From the NCBI RefSeq assembly GCF_009789575.1, contig NZ_CP046908.1, forward strand, positions 2,108,001 to 2,172,000: a stretch of DNA of 64,000 nt, given 5' to 3'. Position numbers and translations under genes: made by a program. The notes under the pieces were generated by a model. It was given only the letters and a program-made list of their open reading frames with translations. It did no database searches and had not been told where the DNA came from. How positions within the stretch are numbered: position 1 is the first letter of the stretch; each line of letters opens with the position of its first letter. Below, piece by piece: positions 38,703-49,223 of the stretch. This stretch comes from Stappia indica. GTDB taxonomy: Bacteria; Pseudomonadota; Alphaproteobacteria; Rhizobiales; Stappiaceae.

Positions 38703-40052
38703 TCATGCGGCCCGGATCGTCGCGATGAGCTCGGTCATGCGCACCTGCAACTCGCGAATGTCCGTGTTGAGGCGGGACGACTGCTCTCCCACCGCGCCGG
38801 CCACCTCCTTGCCGCGCAGGGCGGCCTGCAGGATTCCTGCCGTAGATTCGCTGACGCGCATGGTGCCGTCCGACGCCTCGGAGATGTTGCGACTGATCTC
38901 GCCGGTGGCCGCGCTTTGCTGCTGCACGGCGGCGGCAATCGCGGTGGCGATGTTGTTCATCGTCTCGATCGTCGAGGAGACGCTGCCGATCGCCTCGGCC
39001 GAGTCGCCCGTCGCGGTCTGGATTTCGCCGATCTGCGCAGCGATGTCCGCGGTCGCCCGGGATGTCTGCTCGGCAAGTCCCTTGACCTCGGCCGCAACCA
39101 CGGCAAATCCCTTGCCCGCCTCGCCGGCCCGCGCCGCCTCGATGGTCGCGTTCAGCGCCAGCAGGTTCGTCTGCCCGGCAATGTCCGAGATCAGCTTGAC
39201 GATGTCGCCGATCCGCTGCGAGGCGGCCGTCAGCGAGGTGATCTTGTCGTTGGACAGCGCCGCCGCCGAGACCGCCTGCTGCGAGACCCGGCGCGCCTCG
39301 TCGGCCTGGCGCGCGATCTCGCGAATGCTCGCGGCCATCTCCTCCGATGCGGCGGCCGCTGCCTGGACGTTGTCGGACGCCTCGCCCGAGGCGCGCTCGG
39401 CAAAATGGCTGCTTTCGGCGTTCTTGCTGGAGACCGTCCCCAGCTCCCGCGAGACCTCGTCCATTGCCGCAGCGGTCTGCGCGCAGGTGTCGACCGCGGT
39501 CGCGACCGCCTGCTCGAACCGGCCGGCAATCGCATCCAGCGTCTCGCGCCGGTCGCGATGGCCCGCCTCGATATAGACGGAGATCGCAAGGTCCATGTCG
39601 AGCAAGGCCGCCGACTGGACCGCCTTCTGGATCGCGATCACCCGGGCGCGCGCATCCCTGGAGAAATAGCTTCCGCGCATTTCCCGCGCCACACCCTCGA
39701 CCAGCCCGTTGAGCACGAAGTTGTAGCCGCCGATATACCAGCGCGGCTCGAGGCCGAGGCGATTGTGCGCCTCGCCGACCTTCGTCACCGAGTCCGCGTA
39801 GTCTTCGGTGAAGCGGGCATCGGCGATGATCGACCAATGCCGCAGCTGCATCTCCTTGGCATGCGCCATGTGGTCCGGCGACTTGAAGAATTTCCGGGCA
39901 TCCGCAAAGCCGGAAATATGCTGGTAGAACCCATCGAGAATGTCGGGCAGCAACCGCATGATCACCGGCTTCGCCTCGCGAAGCAACGAAAGGGCAGTGT
40001 CGTCGAGCCTGTAGAATGCACGCCTTTCGGCAATCGTGTCCCTGGGAGCCAT
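38703..40052 (-). CDS. Soluble globin-coupled chemoreceptor (HemAT-like)
   Basis: 449 residues from the ATG at 40052. No membrane segment. N-terminal protoglobin/globin-coupled sensor domain (about 8-160): [15 protein letters not shown] and the heme-ligand region [18 protein letters not shown], with the probable proximal His at residue 96. The rest is a methyl-accepting signalling domain with the conserved tip (about 290-325; [18 protein letters not shown] cut here, then [11 protein letters not shown]). It should sense O2 (or CO/NO) through heme and signal to CheW/CheA. No CheR-binding pentapeptide at the C-terminus. It sits between yebC and ruvC, genes that are commonly adjacent. Confidence 0.92.
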   Translation of the reverse strand: MAPRDTIAERRAFYRLDDTALSLLREAKPVIMRLLPDILDGFYQHISGFADARKFFKSPDHMAHAKEMQLRHWSIIADARFTEDYADSVTKVGEAHNRLGLEPRWYIGGYNFVLNGLVEGVAREMRGSYFSRDARARVIAIQKAVQSAALLDMDLAISVYIEAGHRDRRETLDAIAGRFEQAVATAVDTCAQTAAAMDEVSRELGTVSSKNAESSHFAERASGEASDNVQAAAAASEEMAASIREIARQADEARRVSQQAVSAAALSNDKITSLTAASQRIGDIVKLISDIAGQTNLLALNATIEAARAGEAGKGFAVVAAEVKGLAEQTSRATADIAAQIGEIQTATGDSAEAIGSVSSTIETMNNIATAIAAAVQQQSAATGEISRNISEASDGTMRVSESTAGILQAALRGKEVAGAVGEQSSRLNTDIRELQVRMTELIATIRAA

Positions 40053-40276
40053 CCGATGTCCTCGCAAGCCTGGCAACGGCAGTCGCGTAAAACTACGGAC
40101 GTAGAACTACCTACACGCTAATTTACGCAGGGTAAAATTGTCGCGCGACCCTACGGGATTTCCCGTAGAAAGAACGGCGCGATTTCATCTCCCCAAGGCA
40201 AAATCCGAAGGACGGGCCGCGCCGCACCGCTCGGTTCCCGGCGGCCCGCGCAGGGCATGCCGAGGCGGCCGGCACG

Positions 40277-40304
40277 AAAAAGCCCGGCAGGAAGCCTGCC
40301 GGGC
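40277..40304 (-). terminator. Terminator of yebC
   Basis: GCCCGGCAGG (40282-40291) pairs with CCTGCCGGGC (40295-40304), loop AAG; TTTTT follows on the minus strand (40277-40281). So the chemoreceptor gene needs its own promoter, in 40053-40276. Confidence 0.88.
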
Positions 40305-40336
40305 CTATGCAAAGTGCCAAGCGGAAAAAGCGGCGC

Positions 40337-41086
40337 TCAGGCAGCCGTCAGGCGGGCCAGCGTTTCCTCGTCGACGTCGAAGTTCGAGTAGACGTTCTGC
40401 ACGTCGTCGTCGTCTTCCAGCAGGCCGATCAGCTTCAGCATGGTCTGGGCCTTGTCGGCATCGACCGGGGTCAGCGTCTGCGGCTTCCACACGGCCTTGA
40501 CGGTCTCGGCCTCGCCGAGGGTCTCTTCCAGCGCCTTGGACACATCGCCCAGGTCCTCGAAGGCGCAGGTGATCACGTGGCTGTTCTCGTCGGACTGCAC
40601 GTCCTCCGCACCAGCCTCGATGGCGGCCTCGAGCATGGCATCGGCAGTGCCGGCCGCGGCCGGATAGACGATCTCGCCGATACGGTCGAACATGAAGGCG
40701 ACCGAACCGGTCTCGCCCATCGAGCCGCCGCACTTGGAGAAGTAGGAGCGCACGTTGGAGGCCGAGCGGTTGCGGTTGTCGGTCAGCAGCTCGATGATCA
40801 CCGCAACGCCTGCCGGACCGTAGCCCTCGTAGCGGAGCTCTTCGTAATTGTCGCCGTCACCGGCCTGCGACTTGTTGATGGCCCGCTGGATGTTGTCCTT
40901 GGGCATCGACTGGGCCTTGGCATTCTGCACGGCCAGGCGAAGGCGCGGATTGGAGTTGATGTCCGGTCCGCCCATCTTCGCCGCGACCGTGATCTCCTTC
41001 GACAGCTTGGAGAAGATCTTCGAGCGGACGGCGTCCTGACGGCCCTTCCGATGCATGATGTTCTTGAATTGGGAATGTCCGGCCAT
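40337..41086 (-). CDS. yebC: YebC/TACO1-family translation/transcription factor
   Basis: 249 residues from the ATG at 41086 ([18 protein letters not shown], the family start). Three-domain protein with [18 protein letters not shown] and the acidic [16 protein letters not shown] near the C-terminus. Described as a DNA-binding regulator and, more recently, as a ribosome-associated factor helping synthesis of proline stretches. Proline-rich proteins in this window (TolA, the 589-aa protein) are possible clients, which is inference. Upstream gap 41087-41310 has a TATAAC (minus strand, 41248-41253) that could be a -10. Confidence 0.95.
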   Translation of the reverse strand: MAGHSQFKNIMHRKGRQDAVRSKIFSKLSKEITVAAKMGGPDINSNPRLRLAVQNAKAQSMPKDNIQRAINKSQAGDGDNYEELRYEGYGPAGVAVIIELLTDNRNRSASNVRSYFSKCGGSMGETGSVAFMFDRIGEIVYPAAAGTADAMLEAAIEAGAEDVQSDENSHVITCAFEDLGDVSKALEETLGEAETVKAVWKPQTLTPVDADKAQTMLKLIGLLEDDDDVQNVYSNFDVDEETLARLTAA

Positions 41087-41310
41087 GTCGCTTCCTGGTC
41101 TTGTCGGGAACGCCGGCGGTCTCGGCCGCGATCGCGCGCGGCCCGGACACGATCTCCAGGCGCGTTCCTCCTGGATTGATGACGGGCGGGCGGAACGGAT
41201 CGGTCGCCGCCGAGCCGGGTCCGCCTGCAATCTCAAAAGATCGGCGCGTTATAGGCTGCGGCCAGGAGAAAATCCAGCATCCGCTGGCGCCCCCGGCACG
41301 GCCCGTCGCC

Positions 41311-42138
41311 TCATCCTGCCGTCCAGAACGAGGGCAGCGCCCGGGCCAGCCGTCCGCCCAGCCGCACCGGTTCGATCGCCGTGGCCAGGCCGCTGGCATC
41401 GTCCACCTCGACGGCCACCCCGCACACCGTCGCATCGCCCATCGCCGGGGTAAAGCGCCCGGACGGGATCTTGCGCAGGAAGCGGGAGATCGGCTCGTCC
41501 TTCTCCATGCCGAGCACGGAATCGTAGTCGCCGCACATGCCGGCATCGCTCATATAGGCGGTGCCGCCCGGCAGGATCTGATGATCGGCGGTCGGCACAT
41601 GCGTGTGGGTGCCCACGACCAGCGTCGCCCGGCCGTCGACGAAATGCGCCAGCGCCTGCTTCTCGCTGGTCGCCTCCGCATGCATGTCGATGACGATGGC
41701 ATCCGCCACCTGGCCGAGCGGCGTTGCGTCCAGCACCCGCTCCACCGCGACGAAAGGATCGTCGAGACTGTCCATGAACACCCGGCCCATGACATTCATC
41801 ACCAGCACCCTTGCGCCGTTGCGCGCGGTGAACAGGTTGGCGCCGCGCCCCGGCGCCCCTTGCGGGAAGTTGAGCGGCCGCAACAGGCGGTCCTGCCGCT
41901 CGATATAGACCAGCGTGTCGCGCTGGTCCCACACGTGATTGCCGGTGGTGACGACATCCGCCCCCGCATCCAGCACGTCCTGCAGGATCTCCTCGGTGAT
42001 GCCGAAGCCGGCCGCGGAGTTCTCGCCGTTGACGATCACGAAATCGATGGAATGGCGCTCGACCAGTCCCGGCAGCATGTCGGTCGCCGCCTGCCGGCCG
42101 CTGCGGCCGACGAGATCACCCAGAAACAGCAGCCTCAT
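41311..42138 (-). CDS. YmdB-type metallophosphoesterase / 2',3'-cyclic nucleotide phosphodiesterase
   Basis: 275 residues from the ATG at 42138 (MRLLFLGDLVGRSGR). Metal ligands are seen in FLGDLVG, VNGENSAAG, TTGNHVWDQ and VVGTHTHVPTADHQI, the order of the TIGR00282/YmdB family. In Bacillus, YmdB hydrolyses 2',3'-cAMP and affects motility and biofilm choice. The ATG overlaps the stop of the cyclo-ligase gene by 4 bp. Confidence 0.9.
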   Translation of the reverse strand: MRLLFLGDLVGRSGRQAATDMLPGLVERHSIDFVIVNGENSAAGFGITEEILQDVLDAGADVVTTGNHVWDQRDTLVYIERQDRLLRPLNFPQGAPGRGANLFTARNGARVLVMNVMGRVFMDSLDDPFVAVERVLDATPLGQVADAIVIDMHAEATSEKQALAHFVDGRATLVVGTHTHVPTADHQILPGGTAYMSDAGMCGDYDSVLGMEKDEPISRFLRKIPSGRFTPAMGDATVCGVAVEVDDASGLATAIEPVRLGGRLARALPSFWTAG

Positions 42139-42758
42139 GCCCGCTCGGGTCCTTCCAGTTGGATGAAGCCGCGCTCGGTCAGGATCCGGTCGAGGCGGCG
42201 GTCGTGGTTTTCCTCCGGCACGCTTTCCACTTCCTGCAGCGAAAAGGCAATACCGACAGTTGCCGGCGGCGCTCCGCGTTCCGTGCCGATGCGCGCGATG
42301 GCCCGGTCGTAATAGCCCCGGCCGTAGCCGATCCGGCCGCCGCGCCTGTCGAAGGCGGCCAGCGGCACCAGCATGCAGTCGGGCAGCAGGACATCGGCAT
42401 CGGCCGGCGGTTCGGCCGTCCCGAAGCCGGCCGGCACCAGCACGGTCTCGCGGGTCAGCCGGCGGAACACCAGGTCCCCGTCGACAATGGCCGGCAGGCA
42501 CAGCGCATGCCCGCGCGCCCGCAGCGCATCCATCAAGGGGCGGGGATCGATCTCGTCGCGGATCGGCCAGAAGCCGGAAACGATGGCGCCGTCAGGAAAG
42601 CCGAGCGCCTCCACAGCTTCGGCAAGGGCGAGCCCGCCCTCGATCCGCGCCTGAAAGGGCAGGCCGGCGCGGCGCCCGAGCGCCTCCTTGCGGCGCACGG
42701 ACTTCAATTCGCGCAGGGCGCGGATCTCTTGCGAAATGTCGGTATCGGGAAAGATCAA
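42135..42758 (-). CDS. 5-formyltetrahydrofolate cyclo-ligase
   Basis: 207 residues. ATP-dependent conversion of 5-formyl-THF to 5,10-methenyl-THF, returning stored folate to one-carbon metabolism. An N-terminal KSVRRKEALGRR basic motif, substrate region LVPLAAFDRRGGRIGYGRGYYDRA, and VGIAFSLQEVESVP are typical of the YgfA/Fau family. It follows the 6S RNA, the same order as ygfE-ssrS-ygfA in many proteobacteria, so a joint transcript is likely. Confidence 0.93.
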   Translation of the reverse strand: MIFPDTDISQEIRALRELKSVRRKEALGRRAGLPFQARIEGGLALAEAVEALGFPDGAIVSGFWPIRDEIDPRPLMDALRARGHALCLPAIVDGDLVFRRLTRETVLVPAGFGTAEPPADADVLLPDCMLVPLAAFDRRGGRIGYGRGYYDRAIARIGTERGAPPATVGIAFSLQEVESVPEENHDRRLDRILTERGFIQLEGPERA

Positions 42759-42839
42759 GCGTCGCGCTCCCGGATGCGGCGGCCGAAGGGGCTGCCGACG
42801 CTCCGTCCAGGGCGACGGCGAACGAGAGAAATGACGTGG

Positions 42840-42992
42840 CCACCTCGGCCGTTGGAGGTTGCAATCCCGGGAAACCTACAGAGTAGGTGGGCGCCGTATA
42901 CTCCAGCCCACGGGCCGGAGCAGGAACAGCTCCCTAGGGATGCGTAAGGCCCCGGGGATATGTCTCCTGACGCACCGCGCAGCCACGCCAAC
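42840..42992 (-). ncRNA. ssrS: 6S RNA
   Basis: Called from position (between zapA and the cyclo-ligase, the classic 6S locus) and from structure: on the minus strand the 5' GGGGTTG pairs with 3' CAACCTCC as a closing stem, and a central GGAGC...GCTCC and CCCA/TGGG hairpin array lies inside. 6S RNA mimics an open promoter and holds sigma-70 RNA polymerase in stationary phase. Ends are estimated to about 10 nt. Confidence 0.75.
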
Positions 42993-42996
42993 CCCG

Positions 42997-43025
42997 ATAT
43001 AGGGGCGCTTTGCCGGGAAATACAA
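42997..43025 (-). promoter_or_regulatory. Promoter of the 6S RNA gene
   Basis: Minus-strand -35 TTGTAT (43020-43025), 17-bp spacer, -10 CTATAT (42997-43002), placing the start near 42990. Spacing is ideal for the housekeeping sigma. Confidence 0.6.
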
Positions 43026-43082
43026 CACACGTTTTCGCATGGCCGGCCGGCGGCGCACGGAACACCCGGCGCGCGCGGCCGG

Positions 43083-43460
43083 TCAGGCATCGGCCGGGCG
43101 CAGCGATCTTGCCAGCCCGTCGGCCAGAGCCTCGATCCGCTCGGCCGCATTGACGATCTTGCCGGCGAGTTCCGCGTCGTTGCGCGCGGAGCTGTCGAGC
43201 GCCACGCGGCGCGCCTCGCGCAGGCTGTCGACCTCGTCCTGCAGGGCGGCGAGCCGGCGTTCGCGCTCCACCAGTTCGTCGGTGACCATGATCCCGGCCA
43301 TCACCGTCAGGCGCAGATCGCCGATCTCGCCGAAACTGCCGCGCAGGCTGTCGATGGCGCTGTCGAAGCGGCGGGCGAGCGCGGTCAGCCGCTCTTCCTC
43401 GCCGTCGTCGCAGGCCATGCGAAAACTGCGTCCGTTGATCGTCACGATTATCTGAGCCAT
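43083..43460 (-). CDS. zapA: Cell-division protein ZapA
   Basis: 125 residues. Starts MAQIIVTINGRSFRMACDDGEE, the ZapA beta-hairpin, then ERLTALARRFDSAIDSLR and a long C-terminal coiled coil. Binds and bundles FtsZ at midcell. It is 12 bp after the DUF4164 gene and upstream of 6S RNA. Confidence 0.94.
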   Translation of the reverse strand: MAQIIVTINGRSFRMACDDGEEERLTALARRFDSAIDSLRGSFGEIGDLRLTVMAGIMVTDELVERERRLAALQDEVDSLREARRVALDSSARNDAELAGKIVNAAERIEALADGLARSLRPADA

Positions 43461-43472
43461 CGCCTCGTCGCC

Positions 43473-43823
43473 TCAGCCGCCATGCGTCTCGAGCACGGAG
43501 CGGATCGATTCCATTGCCGACACCAGCCTTCGCGAGACTTCGCGATTGGCATCCTCCAGCCGGGCGACGCGCGCCTCGGCCGTGTCCAGCGTCGCAGCCA
43601 GCGAGGAGCGGTCCTCGCCCAGCCGCTGCAACTCTTCCTGCAGCCCGCCCAGCGACATGTCGGCCTCGAGCCGGCGCTGCACCGCTGCATCCAGCCGCGA
43701 CACGGCGCGGGCCAGACGCTCGAGCGCAGCATCGACGCTGCCGCCGGGCCCTGCCGCGGACGCGACCGGCCGGGTCTCGCCCCCGCCCGACTGCCCCCCG
43801 GAAAGTCCCGACGTATCGTCCAT
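43473..43823 (-). CDS. DUF4164 coiled-coil protein, ZapA-associated
   Basis: 116 residues from the ATG at 43823. A low-complexity Gly/Ser start is followed by one long coiled coil (about 30-115; LERLARAVSRLDAAVQRRLE ... EARVARLEDANREVSRRLV). DUF4164 proteins lie next to zapA across Hyphomicrobiales; a helper role at the divisome like ZapB is plausible but unproven. Confidence 0.8.
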   Translation of the reverse strand: MDDTSGLSGGQSGGGETRPVASAAGPGGSVDAALERLARAVSRLDAAVQRRLEADMSLGGLQEELQRLGEDRSSLAATLDTAEARVARLEDANREVSRRLVSAMESIRSVLETHGG

Positions 43824-44235
43824 TCCAACCCCTTGTGGATTCGCTGCCGGCTTCGGTGCGCGCACCATGCCGCTCGCGGGCGGAATACCCGCTTCCGCCC
43901 TTTGCCGCTATACCATTCCTTGCCGCCCGATGCGAGATCGACGGACACACGCCCTCCCCCGGCGTCTCCCGCCATCCGCTTTGTTGACTCGCCCAAGGTT
44001 CCTGATATTTGTCGAGCCGCCTCGGCGGGGTCCGGTGAAAACCGGTCGCAACCGCCGGAAAACCGATATCGCCGGCGGCCCGGACACGATCCGCGCCCGC
44101 CCGTCCCGACCGGGCGCAGCACCTCCCCGCAGCGCCACCCAGGGACAGGCCGGACGCCGAACCCGGGGCCCGTGCGGTGCCCGCATTACGGACGAGTAGC
44201 CCGCGTGGGCCGCCGACAGGGACGAACGGAATCAG
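43824..44235. other. 412-bp divergent intergenic region (DUF4164 gene / tkt)
   Basis: Holds the outward promoters of the zapA cluster and of tkt. GC-rich, with several short GC palindromes but no hairpin with a T-run, no open frame with good coding character, and no recognised riboswitch. The carbon-gene cluster that follows would make a LysR (CbbR-type) operator possible; I do not see a clear one. Confidence 0.5.
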
Positions 44236-46218
44236 ATGACCGACCTCGAAAAGCACAATCGCATGGCCAATGCGATCCGTTTCCTCGCAGCAGATGCCGT
44301 GGAAGCGGCCAAGTCCGGCCATCCCGGCCTGCCCATGGGAGCGGCCGACATCGCGACCGTGCTGTTCACCCAGGTGATGCATTACGACCCGACCCGTCCG
44401 GACTGGCCGGACCGCGACCGGTTCGTCCTGTCGGCCGGCCACGGCTCGATGCTGCTCTATGCGGTGCACTACCTGCTCGGCTCCGAGGACTTCACCCTCG
44501 ACCAGCTCAAGAAGTTCCGCCAGATCGGCGCGCTGACCGCCGGTCATCCGGAATACGGCCACGGCGCCGGCATCGAGACGACCACCGGCCCGCTCGGCCA
44601 GGGTCTTGCCAATGCCGTCGGCATGGCGATCTCCGAGCGCCACCTGCGCGAGACCTTCGGCGACGCCCTCACCGACCACTACACCTATGTGCTGGCCGGC
44701 GACGGCTGCCTGATGGAGGGCATCAGCCAGGAGGCGATCTCGCTCGCCGGCCATCTGAAGCTCAACCGCCTGATCGTCATCTGGGACGACAACGGCATCT
44801 CCATCGACGGCAAGGTGTCGCTCACCGACAGCACCAACCAGCTGGAGCGCTTCGAAGCCAGCGGCTGGGCGACCGTCGCCATCGACGGGCACGATCCGGC
44901 GGCGATCGCCGCCGCCCTGACCAAGGCGCGCGACAGCGACCGCCCGACCCTGATCGCCGCGAAGACCACCATCGGCTTCGGCGCGCCGAACAAGGCCGGC
45001 TCCGAGAAGGTCCACGGCTCGCCGCTCGGCGCCGAGGAACTGGCCGCGACCCGCAAGGCGCTCGGCTGGGCCCATGAGGCCTTCGAGGTTCCCAGCGACA
45101 TTCTCGACGCCTGGCGCATCGCCGGCCTGCGCTCCGGCCAGGCCCGCAAGGAGTGGGAAAAGCGCCTTGCCGCCGCCGACTCCGAACTGCGGTCCGAGTT
45201 CGAGCGTCGCCTGCGCGGCGACCTGCCCTCCGGTTTCGCCGAGGCGATGGCGAAGCTGAAAAAGCAGATCGCCCAGGACAAGCCGACCATGGCGACCCGC
45301 AAGGCCTCGGAATACGTGCTCGGCACGATCACCAAGGTGTTGCCGGAGACCATCGGCGGCTCCGCCGACCTGACCGGTTCGAACAACACCAGGACGCCCG
45401 ACACCGCCCCGATCACGCCGGACGACTTCACCGGCCGCTACCTGCACTGGGGCATCCGCGAGCACGGCATGGCCGCCGCGATGAACGGCATGGCGCTGCA
45501 TGGCGGCACCATCCCCTATTCCGGCACCTTCCTGGTGTTCTCCGACTATGCCCGCCCGGCCATTCGCCTTGCGGCCCTGATGCGCCAGCGCGTCATCCAC
45601 GTGATGACCCATGACAGCATCGGCCTCGGCGAGGATGGCCCGACCCATCAGCCGGTCGAGCACTACGCCGCGCTGCGCGCGATCCCGAACCTCGACTTCT
45701 ATCGCCCGGCCGACGTCACCGAGACGCTGGAGTGCTGGCAGCTGGCGCTGGAAACCGAGGAGACGCCGAGCATTCTTGCGCTGACGCGCCAGAACCTGCC
45801 GCCGGTGCGCACCAGCTATGAGGCCGAGAACCTGTCCGCCCGCGGCGCCTATGTGGTCGCCGACAGCGACGAGGCGCCTGAGGTCACCATCTTCGCCTCC
45901 GGCTCAGAGGTCGAGATCGCCCTCAAGGCCCGCGAGACGCTGGTCGCCGCCGGCACCGCGACCCGCGTCGTCTCCGTGCCCTGCATGGAGCGCTTCGAGC
46001 GCCAGTCGGACGACTACCGCGCCGACATCGCCGGCGGGGCGAAGGTCAAGGTCGCCATCGAGGCCGGCATCCGCATGGGCTGGGACTCGATCATCGGATC
46101 CGACGGCATCTTCATCGGCATGACCGGTTTCGGCGCCAGCGGCCCCTACCAGGAGCTCTACCGCCACTTCGGCATCACCGCCGAAGCGGTGGTCGCCGCG
46201 GTCAACGCCCGCCTGTAA
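44236..46218 (+). CDS. tkt: Transketolase
   Basis: 660 residues. TPP enzyme moving two-carbon units between sugar phosphates in the pentose phosphate pathway. Marks: [31 protein letters not shown], the TPP site [13 protein letters not shown] ... [10 protein letters not shown], and catalytic loop [16 protein letters not shown] and [18 protein letters not shown]. The ATG at 44236 is standard. First of the tkt/gap/pgk/fba group. Confidence 0.97.
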   Translation: MTDLEKHNRMANAIRFLAADAVEAAKSGHPGLPMGAADIATVLFTQVMHYDPTRPDWPDRDRFVLSAGHGSMLLYAVHYLLGSEDFTLDQLKKFRQIGALTAGHPEYGHGAGIETTTGPLGQGLANAVGMAISERHLRETFGDALTDHYTYVLAGDGCLMEGISQEAISLAGHLKLNRLIVIWDDNGISIDGKVSLTDSTNQLERFEASGWATVAIDGHDPAAIAAALTKARDSDRPTLIAAKTTIGFGAPNKAGSEKVHGSPLGAEELAATRKALGWAHEAFEVPSDILDAWRIAGLRSGQARKEWEKRLAAADSELRSEFERRLRGDLPSGFAEAMAKLKKQIAQDKPTMATRKASEYVLGTITKVLPETIGGSADLTGSNNTRTPDTAPITPDDFTGRYLHWGIREHGMAAAMNGMALHGGTIPYSGTFLVFSDYARPAIRLAALMRQRVIHVMTHDSIGLGEDGPTHQPVEHYAALRAIPNLDFYRPADVTETLECWQLALETEETPSILALTRQNLPPVRTSYEAENLSARGAYVVADSDEAPEVTIFASGSEVEIALKARETLVAAGTATRVVSVPCMERFERQSDDYRADIAGGAKVKVAIEAGIRMGWDSIIGSDGIFIGMTGFGASGPYQELYRHFGITAEAVVAAVNARL

Positions 46219-46240
46219 GCGGCGGTTTCCGGTAAAGTCC

Positions 46241-46272
46241 GGACAGGGCGGCGCAGCCGCGTCGCCCTGTCC
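46241..46272 (+). terminator. Hairpin after tkt
   Basis: GGACAGGGCG (46241-46250) pairs with CGCCCTGTCC (46263-46272). No T-run, so at best a partial or Rho-dependent terminator before the cyclase gene. Confidence 0.35.
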
Positions 46273-46335
46273 TGTCCGTTGCGCTCGCGCAGCGATCGGC
46301 TGTAAGAGGTGTCGATCCATCGGGAGATCGCCGTC

Positions 46336-47955
46336 GTGTCGCCCAGCTCCGGAAAGCGCCGTTCCACCCACGCCCTCTGGCGCTCCATCGCCGAGCGCCC
46401 GTGGATTCTCGCTCTCGCAGTGCTCCTGGCGCTCGTGCTGCTGCCGGTCGCCGTCTGGCTCGATCTCAGGAACCTCTCCGACGCAGGCCTGACGACGCAG
46501 GCGCGCACCCTCAATGCGATGGTGTCGGAGATCCGCGCCTATTACGGCTCCAACGTCGTCGGCCGCGTCCAGGGCTACACCGGCGATTCCGTCGCCGTTC
46601 ACAACTACGAGGACGTACCTGGCGCGATCCCCATCCCGGCGACCCTGTCGCTGGAACTGGGCGGCGTGATCGCCGGCCGCGGCGGCGGCGATGTCGATTA
46701 TCGCTTCGTTTCCGACCTTGCCTTCGCCAACCGGGCGCCGCACAGGCTCGATGCCTTCGAGACCGCCGCTCTGGCGAGCTTCCGCCAGAGCCGGGCGCCG
46801 GACGCGGTCGTCACGGACCTGTCGGGCTCGCTGTTCGAACGGCAGATCCGCATGGCCGTCCCGGTGGTGATGGGCCAGGCCTGCGTCTCCTGCCACAACA
46901 CCCATCCCGAAAGCCCCAAGCGCGACTGGCAAGTCGGCGACGTGCGCGGTATCCAGGCCATCACGGTGCACCAGCCGATCGCCAGGAACCTCTTCTCCTT
47001 CAAATACCTGTTCCTCTACTTCGCCGGGGCCGGCGCCTTCGGCGCGGCCTTTGCCGGGTTGCAGTGGCGCCAGGCCAACGACTTCCGCCGGATGAACACG
47101 GAGCTGGAGGAGGCGAACGGCTTCCTCGCCTCCATCTCCATGAAGATCTCGAAATACCTCTCGCCGCAGATCTACAAGTCGATCTTCTCCGGCGAGAAGG
47201 ACGTGGTGATCTCGACCGAGCGCAAGAAGCTGACGATCTTCTTCTCCGACATCAAGGATTTCACGGAAACGGCCGAGCACCTGCAGCCCGAAGAGCTGAC
47301 CAGCCTGCTCAACGAGTATTTCACGGAAATGTCGACCATCGCCCAGGCGCATGGCGCGACCGTCGACAAGTTCATCGGCGATGCGATCCTCGCCTTCTTC
47401 GGCGATCCGGAGACGCGCGGCGCGCGCGAGGACGCCAATGCCTGCCTCGACATGGCCATCGCGATGCAAAAGCGCATGGTGGAGCTGAAGAGCCGCTGGC
47501 GCCGACGCGGGATCGAGAAGCCCTTCGAGGTCCGCATGGGCATCAACACCGGATACTGCAATGTCGGCAATTTCGGCTCGGCCGACCGCATGGACTACAC
47601 GATCATCGGCGCCGAGGCGAACCTGGCCGCCCGCCTGCAGGGCATCGCCCAGCCCGGCGGCATCGTCATCTCCTACGAGACCTGGGCGCATGTGCAGGAC
47701 CGGGTGCGGGTGCGCCGGCTGGAACCGATCACGCTCAAGGGCATTCCCGGCGAGATCGTGCCTTACGCCGTCGAGGGCCTGCACGAGGTGGAAACCGCCG
47801 CTCCGCAGACCATCAGCGAGGAGGACGAGGGCCTCGTCCTCCATCTCGACATCGCCAAACTCGACGCCGACGCCCGGCGCAAGGTCGAGGCCGTGCTCGA
47901 AAAGGCCCTCGGTGCGGTCCGGATGCAGGAGCACGGCAAGGGCGACAAGGCCTGA
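46336..47955 (+). CDS. Membrane class III cyclase with DUF3365 (Tll0287-like) heme-c sensor
   Basis: About 539 residues. Start GTG at 46336 preferred (GGGAG nine bases upstream); a GTG at 46309 is also in frame. Membrane helix (about 22-42), periplasmic DUF3365-type domain (about 50-220) with ACVSCHNTHPE, a CxxCH c-heme motif, a second helix (about 225-248), a short coiled linker, then a class III cyclase domain (about 285-470). Cyclase metal aspartates lie in FFSDIKDFT and FIGDAILAF, and DYTIIGAEANLAARL is intact. Predicted to make cAMP in response to a redox or gas cue at a covalently bound heme. It splits tkt from gap. Confidence 0.87.
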   Translation: MSPSSGKRRSTHALWRSIAERPWILALAVLLALVLLPVAVWLDLRNLSDAGLTTQARTLNAMVSEIRAYYGSNVVGRVQGYTGDSVAVHNYEDVPGAIPIPATLSLELGGVIAGRGGGDVDYRFVSDLAFANRAPHRLDAFETAALASFRQSRAPDAVVTDLSGSLFERQIRMAVPVVMGQACVSCHNTHPESPKRDWQVGDVRGIQAITVHQPIARNLFSFKYLFLYFAGAGAFGAAFAGLQWRQANDFRRMNTELEEANGFLASISMKISKYLSPQIYKSIFSGEKDVVISTERKKLTIFFSDIKDFTETAEHLQPEELTSLLNEYFTEMSTIAQAHGATVDKFIGDAILAFFGDPETRGAREDANACLDMAIAMQKRMVELKSRWRRRGIEKPFEVRMGINTGYCNVGNFGSADRMDYTIIGAEANLAARLQGIAQPGGIVISYETWAHVQDRVRVRRLEPITLKGIPGEIVPYAVEGLHEVETAAPQTISEEDEGLVLHLDIAKLDADARRKVEAVLEKALGAVRMQEHGKGDKA

Positions 47956-48149
47956 GCCATGCAGACGCATCGGCCAGATATGTTGCTTGAACCCGTTGCA
48001 TCCGTGACGCGGCTTGGGTAACCAGCCATCGGGCGCCGCGCAGCGGCGCTCCAAAGACGACAGGAGCCGGACAAGACGTCCTTGGATCGGCCGGCTCGAC
48101 CAGATCAATCGCCCAAGGAATGCGGTTCGCCGCCACAGGAGAGACAAGC

Positions 48150-49157
<1,008 letters not shown>

Positions 49158-49168
49158 ATTGGCAGCAG

Positions 49169-49196
49169 CGGCCGGCGCCCTTCGCGCCGGCCGTTT
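49169..49196 (+). terminator. Terminator after gap
   Basis: CGGCCGGCGC (49169-49178) pairs with GCGCCGGCCG (49184-49193), loop CCTTC, then TTT. Short T-run. Confidence 0.65.
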
Positions 49197-49223
49197 CACA
49201 TGAGACATCCAGGCGAGCGATCC

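Noticed and set aside
42934-45663. Long minus-strand open frame opposite tkt and across zapA
   Set aside because: Covers transketolase and the 6S/zapA region in antisense; low-complexity composition typical of shadow frames.
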